From Candidatus Zhuqueibacterota bacterium (GTDB lineage Bacteria > Zhuqueibacterota > QNDG01 > JABMRT01), in NCBI GenBank assembly GCA_013202295.1, contig JABMRT010000033.1, forward strand, positions 1-34,901: a DNA stretch of 34,901 nt, given 5' to 3'. Made by a program: the position numbers and the translations under genes. Positions 25,003 through 32,170 of this stretch are shown piece after piece. The notes under the pieces were generated by a model, which was given only the letters and a program-made list of their open reading frames with translations, was not told where the DNA came from and ran no database searches. Positions within the stretch are counted from its first letter, which is position 1; every line of letters begins with the position of its first letter.

Positions 25003-25416
25003 ATGACACTCGCAAGAATTCAATCAGATTATCATCTGAACGACACTCTGAACCGATTTCTCAACAGCTCAGATTACGATTCATCCTGCCTCTGCAATTG
25101 GACACCCCTTGTAGATGTAGTTGAGAATGAAGATGCGTATGAGGTCGTGGCTGAAATTCCGGGTATGAGCAAAGATGACATCCATCTTTCCCTGGAAGGC
25201 AATGTATTAACTCTCAGTGGCGAGAAGCTGACCGTATCTAAAGACGGTACAGTTCTGCATCGCAACGAACGCTCTAATGGCAAGTTCGAACGCTCTTTCA
25301 AGCTGCCCAAAGAAGTAAAAGCAGCTGAGATCAAGGCCCAATATGAGAATGGTATCTTGACTGTAACACTGCCGAAAGCAGAAGTAGTAAAACCAAAACA
25401 GATCTCCATCCATTAA
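25003..25416 (+). CDS. Hsp20 family small heat-shock protein
   Basis: The 137-residue protein has an alpha-crystallin domain over ~33-125: WTPLVDVVENEDAYEVVAEI, then GMSKDDIHLSLEGNVLTLSG, ERSFKLP, and the closing GILTVTLPK. The C-terminal KQISIH carries an IxI-type motif for oligomer contact. The protein holds unfolded clients without ATP during stress. AAAGGAG lies 7 nt before the ATG. The gene is monocistronic, between a sigma-54 type promoter and a strong terminator. Small heat-shock genes are more often under sigma-32 or HrcA control, so sigma-54 control is unusual. Confidence 0.93.
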   Translation: MTLARIQSDYHLNDTLNRFLNSSDYDSSCLCNWTPLVDVVENEDAYEVVAEIPGMSKDDIHLSLEGNVLTLSGEKLTVSKDGTVLHRNERSNGKFERSFKLPKEVKAAEIKAQYENGILTVTLPKAEVVKPKQISIH

Positions 25417-25430
25417 CCTGCGCACTATAT

Positions 25431-25468
25431 AAAGCCCCTGAGAGTGAATCTCAGGGGCTTTCCTCTTT
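25431..25468 (+). terminator. Rho-independent terminator of the Hsp20 gene
   Basis: AAAGCCCCTGAGA and TCTCAGGGGCTTT form a perfect 13-bp stem with a 5-nt loop (GTGAA), followed by CCTCTTT. It lies 15 nt after the stop. Confidence 0.85.
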
Positions 25469-25677
25469 ATTTCAACCCGGCGTCTATTCATGCAAATTAC
25501 ACCATGCGCTATTGATCTCATAAAATTATTTTTTTACAATTTAATACAAACAAAACATTGATTTTATGTATTATATTGTTCCGGTGAGCGATATGGTTTT
25601 TTTAATATAATATACTATTTCTGGGAATAAGTTGAATTCTCGATTGTCTAACATTTGATAACAAGTGAACCTTTAAA

Positions 25678-27564
25678 ATGCAAGTTGCTATGAAAACATA
25701 TTTTAAACGCGTAAAACCTATCCTGATACAGGTTCGTGATTTTGTCCTTCAGATCAACCATTGGCGGCGCTGGGCCATCGGGAGCGTGCTTTTCTTCATC
25801 CTAATGACCTTGTTGTGCCAGAAGGATCAACCCTCCTCTGCCTTCCAGCGTGAAGATTATTATGTTGTGAAAAAAGGATCTTTCATTGTGGATCTGATTG
25901 AATCCGGTGAAGTCGAAGCGCTCTCAAAACGGTCGATTTCCACGCCGATGATGTGGTCATCCAACATGCAAATTATTGATCTGGCGCCCGAAGGCACCTT
26001 TGTGGATTCAGGAGATTTTCTCATCCAGTTCGATGTCAGTGATTTAGAGGAACGTTTTACATTAAATGAAGAGCGCGTCGAGAGTCTGAAAGCCGATCTT
26101 CAGCGTATCCTGGCTCAACAGCGACGCAGGATCTCTGAACTTGAGAGCAATATCATAATAGCCAATTATACCAACAAGCAGGCGCAGCTGACCATTGAAT
26201 CACAGCAATATGAATCCGAGGCCAAAAAAGAGGAAGCGCGAATTCTGTTGAAACAAGCCGAAATCCAGCTTAAAACGAACCAAGAGATGCTTGAGGCCCA
26301 GCGAATCATCGACCGCAGTGAGTTGCTTCGCATTCAGACCTCAATTCGTCAGGCTGAAAGTGATCAGGTGATCACCAGGGAGCGTATGGATAAAATGCGT
26401 TTGACCGCACCGGCCAAGGGCATGGTGGTTTATGAGGATGTCGGACAAATGAACTCCCGAGAACGGCTGCGGGTGGGATACACGGCCCGGCCAGGCGAAG
26501 CATTGGTGACCATTCCGGATCTAGCGGAAATGCAGGTGAAAGCATTCATCAATGAGGTCGATCGCGCTAAAGTCCTACCCGGACAATCAGTCGATATCTG
26601 TCTTGACGCGTATCAGGACGCGATGTTTAGCGGTGAGGTGAGTGAGGTCGCACGACTGGCCCAGATGCTTGAATTTGAAGACAATCTTAAAGGATTCGCG
26701 GTATACGTTGATATCCATGGGATGGATGAACGGTTAAAACCGGGTATGACCGCCAAAGTGCGCATCCACTTAAAAGAATATGAAGACATTATCGCGGTTC
26801 CGCTCGGAACAGTGTATGAAATCGATGGCCAACCTGTGGTCTTCAAGGGACGGGGTCGATCCAAAAATTCTGTGGAGCTAGGCGAACGGAATAACGGATC
26901 TGTAATCATTACGGAGGGAATCAGGGACGGAGACAAATTGTCATGGACCGCGCCTGATGAAGAAGTAAATATATTGGGATTATGGGCAGAGCAGCAGCGC
27001 ATTCAGGATCTCGCACTGACCCTGCGGCAGAGTTTTAATGAGTTTGAATCCAGAGGAATTTTATTTGATTATTTTACCCAGGCCATCTCAGGTGAAGAGA
27101 AACAGGATGCCATGGATTCTCCGCCTTCGGGCTTTCCCCAGGGAATGCCACCCGATATGCAGGGCATGCCTGGAGAGCCTCCACAGGATGTGGATTGGGA
27201 GGCCATTCGAAAACGGATGCAGGAGTCGGGTCGGATGCCAGGACAACAGCCCGGTCAGAGTGGGGGGCAGCGGCCTAGCATGACTCCACCCCCTGGATCA
27301 GGACAAACTCCCGGACAACCCCCGCAAGATGTAGACTGGGAAGCGATTCGGAAACAGATGCAGGAATCCGGTCAGGGCGCGCAATCTTCGAATCGAACTC
27401 CGGGTCAACGGCAAGGTCAAAGAGGCGGGCAGCGGCGCGAAAGAACACCGGGTCAACAGCAAGAGCAAGGATCGAGACCAGATCCTGCACAACAAAGGAA
27501 TCAATCACAACCTGAAAATTCTGAATCGCAAGCTGATCGTGAACAAAATAATAATACGGAGTAA
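25678..27564 (+). CDS. HlyD-type membrane-fusion protein of an efflux system, with a repeat-bearing disordered tail
   Basis: The 628-residue protein has a single N-terminal membrane helix (~32-47), a barrel-sandwich half from ~60 (EGTFVDSGDFLIQFD), a coiled-coil hairpin (~125-240), the second sandwich half (RLTAPAKGMVVY, 241-252), and a beta-barrel domain to ~430. It links an inner-membrane transporter to a TolC channel. A tail from ~475 to 628 is disordered and rich in Pro, Gln and Gly. It contains PPQDVDWEAIRKRMQESG (501-518) and a second copy with one change (548-565). Most family members lack such a tail. A start at ATG 25690 is also possible; neither has a strong ribosome binding site. 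The next gene starts 4 nt after the stop. Confidence 0.85.
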   Translation: MQVAMKTYFKRVKPILIQVRDFVLQINHWRRWAIGSVLFFILMTLLCQKDQPSSAFQREDYYVVKKGSFIVDLIESGEVEALSKRSISTPMMWSSNMQIIDLAPEGTFVDSGDFLIQFDVSDLEERFTLNEERVESLKADLQRILAQQRRRISELESNIIIANYTNKQAQLTIESQQYESEAKKEEARILLKQAEIQLKTNQEMLEAQRIIDRSELLRIQTSIRQAESDQVITRERMDKMRLTAPAKGMVVYEDVGQMNSRERLRVGYTARPGEALVTIPDLAEMQVKAFINEVDRAKVLPGQSVDICLDAYQDAMFSGEVSEVARLAQMLEFEDNLKGFAVYVDIHGMDERLKPGMTAKVRIHLKEYEDIIAVPLGTVYEIDGQPVVFKGRGRSKNSVELGERNNGSVIITEGIRDGDKLSWTAPDEEVNILGLWAEQQRIQDLALTLRQSFNEFESRGILFDYFTQAISGEEKQDAMDSPPSGFPQGMPPDMQGMPGEPPQDVDWEAIRKRMQESGRMPGQQPGQSGGQRPSMTPPPGSGQTPGQPPQDVDWEAIRKQMQESGQGAQSSNRTPGQRQGQRGGQRRERTPGQQQEQGSRPDPAQQRNQSQPENSESQADREQNNNTE

Positions 27565-27568
27565 ATCC

Positions 27569-28705
27569 ATGCGGATGTTGAAAACAATACATGAATGGAA
27601 GGATTGGGTCCTTCTTAAGAAAGACGGGATACTCAAACAGGCAAAATGGAAACTGGTGGTCGGCGGTATACTGCTGTTGGCACTTATCGTGCTCTTGATT
27701 GTTCTCCTTTCGGGGAGTTCCAATGTTGCGACGACAGAGGTCATGCGAGGCGAATTTGTGATCGATATTAAAACACGCGGAGAAATCGATGCGCTAAATT
27801 CGACTAATATTTCTCTTCCGCGGATCCGACGACGTATGTCTCTACAGATTGTGGATATGGCTCCAGAGGGCACCATTGTGAAAAAGGGTGACTTTCTAAT
27901 TCAGCTCGATCAGAGTGAGATGCAGCAGAGTGTTGATGAATCCAATGACGACCTGGCCAATGCCCAGGCTCAGCTTGAGAGCGAGAAGGCGACTATGGCG
28001 TCTAATATGGCACAGCTGCAAAGCCAATTGGAGCAGGAAAAATATAGTTACGAGCAGGCTGAGCTTAATTTAAAGATGATGGAATATGAGGCAGAGGCCA
28101 AAAAGCAGGAATATGAGATTCGCATGCGGAAGGCCGAAGTGGCGCTTTCCCAGGCAAAGGAAAAGATTGATTCTCAGAAGATCATTGACCGGGCCACGCT
28201 GAAGAAAGCGGAGTTGTCCGTTCGACAGGCTGAATCTGAACTTCGCGAGGACGAGCGGAACTTGAGTGCGTTGACTATCACCGCACCGATAAACGGTCTG
28301 GTGGTTTATCAGGAGATTCACTCTAGCACGGGTATGAAAAAAGTCCAAATTGGGGATACACCTTGGCATGGCATGGCTGTAATGAAAATTCCGGACATGA
28401 GCACAATGATGGCTCGAACGACCGTGAATGAGGTCGACATCGCGGATGTGCAGCAGGGGAACAATGTGATCATTACGGTCGAAGCGCTCGAAGGGACACA
28501 GTATTTCGGGCACATCGATCGGCTCGCCACGCTTGCGCGGCGCGAGAATGAAACCAATATTAAGGTGTTTGACGCGGATGCAGTGATCGACTCTACAGAT
28601 GGCGAATTACGGCCCGGTATGACCTGTGAATTGTCGCATCATTACTGGAAGAATCCAGGATGTGATTTACGTGCCGCTTCAGTCCGTTTTTCAAAAAGAG
28701 GGTGA
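27569..28705 (+). CDS. Second HlyD-type membrane-fusion protein, frameshifted near its end
   Basis: The start is ATG 27569, with CGGAG (27557-27561) 7 nt upstream. The frame gives 378 residues. It resembles the preceding protein throughout: EGTIVKKGDFLIQLDQSEM against EGTFVDSGDFLIQFDVSDL, KIIDRATLKKAELSVRQAES against RIIDRSELLRIQTSIRQAES, and ITAPINGLVVYQEI against LTAPAKGMVVYEDV. The pair arose by duplication. The membrane helix is near residue 35 (VVGGILLLALIVLLIVLL). After ELRPGMTCELS the frame changes to unrelated residues ending RFSKRG, and the true C-terminus continues in the next frame from 28638. One extra base at about 28634-28637 explains it. Confidence 0.8.
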   Translation: MRMLKTIHEWKDWVLLKKDGILKQAKWKLVVGGILLLALIVLLIVLLSGSSNVATTEVMRGEFVIDIKTRGEIDALNSTNISLPRIRRRMSLQIVDMAPEGTIVKKGDFLIQLDQSEMQQSVDESNDDLANAQAQLESEKATMASNMAQLQSQLEQEKYSYEQAELNLKMMEYEAEAKKQEYEIRMRKAEVALSQAKEKIDSQKIIDRATLKKAELSVRQAESELREDERNLSALTITAPINGLVVYQEIHSSTGMKKVQIGDTPWHGMAVMKIPDMSTMMARTTVNEVDIADVQQGNNVIITVEALEGTQYFGHIDRLATLARRENETNIKVFDADAVIDSTDGELRPGMTCELSHHYWKNPGCDLRAASVRFSKRG

Positions 28706-28943
28706 GACTGTGGTGTACGTCATGAAATCATCCGGCCCGAAAAAGCAGGATGTTAAAGTCGGCCGGAAGAACAGTGATTATATTGTGATTGAAGAGGGAT
28801 TGGTAGAAGGGGAGCGGATCTGTTTGCGCGATCCGACCCAACCGGTACAGCGTCTCGGTGGCGATGAAGGGACAGAAGAAGCGCCTGCTGCTCCGGCGGC
28901 TCGTAGGGAGCAGCCCTCCGGCGAATTCCAGTTTTTCCATTAA
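28638..28943 (+). pseudogene. Out-of-frame C-terminal end of the second membrane-fusion protein
   Basis: From ATC at 28638 the frame reads IITGRIQDVIYVPLQSVFQ, then GETVVYVMKSSGPKKQDVKVG and EGLVEGERICL. This is the membrane-proximal domain expected after PGMTCELS of the 27569 frame. It ends in an Ala/Glu-rich tail (GDEGTEEAPAAPAARRE). The shift requires skipping one base. No homopolymer or slippery motif is present, so a mutation or assembly error is more likely than programmed frameshifting. With one base removed, a single 458-residue protein results. Confidence 0.75.
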
Positions 28944-29013
28944 AATGGGCGATCAACGAGGGATTATAGGCAATGGGATTTCACTGCCTCCCGGTAAGAT
29001 CAGGAATTAAATT

Positions 29014-30249
29014 ATGGAATATCAAGAAATATTAAGCATGAGTTGGAACGGAATCAGCTCGCATCGGTTGCGAACATTCCTCACGATTCTTGGAATCATC
29101 TTCGGTGTGGCCGCAGTGGTCTCAATGCTCTCCATCGGCGCGGGTGCGAAAAAGCAAGCGCTTGATCAAATCCGACTGCTCGGTGTAAACAACATTATCC
29201 TGCATTCCGAACCAGTCACATTTCGCACTGATGATCGTGGTACGGTCATGGAATCCATGGGACTTACCATTGATGACGCACGATCACTGATGACCCTGAA
29301 TCCACTCATTGCCGCATCAGTGCCCCAGCGGGTTCTGCAAGGCGTTCGTGTCACACGAAAGAGTGAAGAGGTGCTAACCGTGATTGTTGGCACCACGCCC
29401 GACCTCCAGAATGTTTTGAGTTATTTACCCGTTAAAGGTAATTTTTTTAATTATAAAGATGTACATGAAGCCCGGCGGGTCTGTGTGCTTGGCAGCAAAA
29501 TCAAGCGGAATCTTTTCTTTTATGAAGAGGCGGTCGGGCAATCTGTTAAAATCGGCAATCTTTGGTTTACGGTTGTGGGTGTTATGGAATCCAAGCCCAG
29601 GTCGACTGGTAGGGGCGGCGTGGGCGACCGTGACCTGAATATGGATATTTACATCCCTTTGTCCAGCTCGGTGCTTCGCTTCAGTCAGGATCCCACACAG
29701 CCCGAAGTTGAACAGATTATCCTCAAGGTACATGAAGAGGATCGCATCATGGAGGCCGCGCATCTGGCCAACTCTTTGATCAGTCTGCGTCACGGTGGCG
29801 CCCAGGATTACCGACTCGTGGTGCCGGAAGAGCTCATGCGCCAGAGTCAGAAAACACAACAGATTTTTAATATCGTGATGGGCGCAATCGCGGGGATTTC
29901 CCTGCTTGTAGGCGGCATCGGGATTATGAATATCATGCTGGCCACAGTCATGGAGCGGACACGGGAGATTGGTGTCCGGCGGGCGATTGGCGCGACACGC
30001 AAGGATGTGCTCAGTCAGTTCCTGATCGAATCCGTTCTACTCAGTTTTTCGGGGGGGCTAATCGGCATCCTGCTGGGATTCATCATGACCAAGCTGATTT
30101 CCACTTACGCTAACTGGACTACCATCGTGGAGTGGACATCCATCGTGCTGGCTTTTTCTGTATCCGCAGCGGTCGGAATTATTTTCGGCATTTATCCGGC
30201 TCGTAAAGCGGCCATGCTGGATCCCATCGAATCATTGCGGTATGAATAA
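29014..30249 (+). CDS. MacB-type ABC transporter permease (FtsX family)
   Basis: The 411-residue protein has one membrane helix at ~20-42 (TFLTILGIIFGVAAVVSMLSI), a MacB-like periplasmic core (~45-280), and three FtsX helices over ~285-400. The cytoplasmic loop after the second helix, MERTREIGVRRAIGATRKDV, is the conserved contact for the ATPase, and the end ARKAAMLDPIESLRYE is typical. MacB itself carries an N-terminal ATPase domain, absent here, and no separate ATPase gene lies in the operon. The system with its two membrane-fusion proteins and TolC probably exports a peptide, lipid or drug across both membranes. The ribosome binding site is a modest AGGA. Confidence 0.88.
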   Translation: MEYQEILSMSWNGISSHRLRTFLTILGIIFGVAAVVSMLSIGAGAKKQALDQIRLLGVNNIILHSEPVTFRTDDRGTVMESMGLTIDDARSLMTLNPLIAASVPQRVLQGVRVTRKSEEVLTVIVGTTPDLQNVLSYLPVKGNFFNYKDVHEARRVCVLGSKIKRNLFFYEEAVGQSVKIGNLWFTVVGVMESKPRSTGRGGVGDRDLNMDIYIPLSSSVLRFSQDPTQPEVEQIILKVHEEDRIMEAAHLANSLISLRHGGAQDYRLVVPEELMRQSQKTQQIFNIVMGAIAGISLLVGGIGIMNIMLATVMERTREIGVRRAIGATRKDVLSQFLIESVLLSFSGGLIGILLGFIMTKLISTYANWTTIVEWTSIVLAFSVSAAVGIIFGIYPARKAAMLDPIESLRYE

Positions 30250-30288
30250 ATCCAAGAAGATCGCATTTTAAATACTGGAGTACACCCT

Positions 30289-31827
30289 ATGAAACGGGTT
30301 TTATTTTATCTCTTCATATTATGTTTTATTGTCCATCCTCTCCTGTACGTAAATCTCAATGCACAGGATGTGTTGGTGCTTAACCTCGAAGAAAGTATCG
30401 AGATCGCGTTGGATGAGAGTTACAGCATCAAACAGCTCAGGGAGAGTATGAACTGGGCGGAGTGGAATTTGTGGGCGGCCAAGGCCGGTTACCGCACTTC
30501 CATTGAAAGCCGGATTTACACACCGGTGTATGAAGAAGGCTACCGGCTGGTAGACGTGGTCGAAGGCACACCAGTCGCCAAACAGTTTGGAAGTCAGCAG
30601 GTGCGCGGCGTGCTTGATCTGCGTCAGCCCATGCCCTGGATTCCGTTCGGCGGCGCGGACATGACCCTGCGTTCCGAAGCGTATCGCCTCGATTCATGGA
30701 CACCCTCCAACGCAGATCCTGAAGTGGACATCAAGTCCTCCAAGTTTTACACTTCTCTCAGTTTGATTGTGAACAAACCGTTGTTTACAATCAATGAGAC
30801 GGCCTTGAATCTGAAACGGGCGAAGCTGTCTTACGAACGGCGATCCCGCGCGTTCAAACGCTCAGAGTTGGATCTGGTTTTTCAGGTTACCCAGATGTTT
30901 TATCAGCTTTACAGCTGGACCCAGCGCATGGAGATTGACCGGGACAAGGTCCGCCGACAGGAGGACATTTATCAAACCACCTCCAACAAGTTTAAGGCCG
31001 GGCTGATCGCAGAAGTGGATGCCATGCAGGCAGAAGTTGATCTCATTGAGTTTCGCAATGATTTGAAGAGGTCCGAGGGCATGCTGGCCGAGGTCTCCTC
31101 CCGATTTAAACAATTGATTGGCGTGCCGTTTGAAGTTGATGTCCATGTGATTACTGAACTTGAACCCAAGCGGGTGGAGGTTGATCAGGCGCAGGCGCTT
31201 AACCTGGCACTGGCCAATCGCAGTGAGCTTGTCGAAAAGAAGATCGATATTGAAGAACAGAAAATTTCAATCGAGCAGATCGATGCGCAGAGTTCAGTGA
31301 ACGGGAATTTAATGGGCTATTATGATCTGTCCGGTTTTTCCGATCCCGCATTTGCGTGGGGTACTGATACAGAGCAGCTTTTCCGCTCCAGCTGGGATGG
31401 ATTGCAGCAAACCCCGAACCGCGGATTTACGTTTGAACTTGAGGTTCCCATATTCGACTGGGGACGGAACAAGGCACAGGTCGAAGCGGCCAAGGCCAAT
31501 ATGCGGCAAGATGAACTTGATTATGGTGATCTCACACTGGATATTATCCGTGAAGTGCAGGATGTCGTTCGCACAGTCTATCAGAGCTGGGATCAGTTGC
31601 AGATGTTGACCAAGAGTAAGGCCGTGGGTGAGAAGTCCTTCGACATTAGCCTCAAACGATTTAATAATGGGGATATTACTTCTACGGAACTGTCACGCGC
31701 GAGTGATCAGTTGAATCAGGCCAAGTTATCCTACCTGACAGCCTATGTGGATTATAAAGTGGCGCTGGCGGATTTGAAGCGGAAGACGCTGTTTGATTTT
31801 GATTTGAATCAGTCTTTGATGGAGTAG
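30289..31827 (+). CDS. TolC family outer-membrane efflux protein
   Basis: The 512-residue protein has a signal peptide over ~1-25 (LFILCFIVHPLLYVNLNAQ). Two OEP repeats follow, each of long helices, with LEESIEIALDESYSIKQLRE at the start and RFNNGDITSTELSRASDQLN near the end, both typical of TolC. It forms the trimeric outer-membrane duct. Length is normal for the family. It is 39 nt after the permease gene, with TGGAG before the ATG, and closes the operon at a strong terminator. Confidence 0.9.
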   Translation: MKRVLFYLFILCFIVHPLLYVNLNAQDVLVLNLEESIEIALDESYSIKQLRESMNWAEWNLWAAKAGYRTSIESRIYTPVYEEGYRLVDVVEGTPVAKQFGSQQVRGVLDLRQPMPWIPFGGADMTLRSEAYRLDSWTPSNADPEVDIKSSKFYTSLSLIVNKPLFTINETALNLKRAKLSYERRSRAFKRSELDLVFQVTQMFYQLYSWTQRMEIDRDKVRRQEDIYQTTSNKFKAGLIAEVDAMQAEVDLIEFRNDLKRSEGMLAEVSSRFKQLIGVPFEVDVHVITELEPKRVEVDQAQALNLALANRSELVEKKIDIEEQKISIEQIDAQSSVNGNLMGYYDLSGFSDPAFAWGTDTEQLFRSSWDGLQQTPNRGFTFELEVPIFDWGRNKAQVEAAKANMRQDELDYGDLTLDIIREVQDVVRTVYQSWDQLQMLTKSKAVGEKSFDISLKRFNNGDITSTELSRASDQLNQAKLSYLTAYVDYKVALADLKRKTLFDFDLNQSLME

Positions 31828-31881
31828 TCCAAAAAAATATTTCAAACCCGTACAAGCGGGATTTGATGTGATAATTTTTCA

Positions 31882-31920
31882 AACACCCCGTGGCTTTCGA
31901 GTTTCGGGGTGTTTTTTTTA
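31882..31920 (+). terminator. Rho-independent terminator of the efflux operon
   Basis: AACACCCCG and CGGGGTGTT flank a loop of about 13 nt and are followed by a run of T. It lies 55 nt after the TolC stop. Confidence 0.85.
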
Positions 31921-32030
31921 ATAGAAAAACATTTGCATTTTCAATCTGCCTTTGTAAATTGCATTCAACTCATCTTCTTATTGCGCGACACCATTGGATG
32001 TTTTTGAAAACCGAAATACTTTTTTTACAG

Positions 32031-32170
32031 AGTTATAATTTATTCTATATAGATATATATATTGTGTAAGCTTTACTGGTTAATATAATTGTTTGTTCAA
32101 TGGAACGAGAAAAAAATAGCATTATTGTGATTGCTTTTATAGCACTGTACTTTATGGAGTTATAATTTAT
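32031..32170. repeat. 13-bp direct repeat flanking the leader of the RloC-like gene
   Basis: AGTTATAATTTAT occurs at 32031-32043 and at 32158-32170, the second copy overlapping the start codon. The leader between them is AT-rich and shows no gene. GGAG (32156-32159) is the ribosome binding site 9 nt before the ATG. The repeat could be a duplicated insertion boundary or an operator. Confidence 0.45.
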
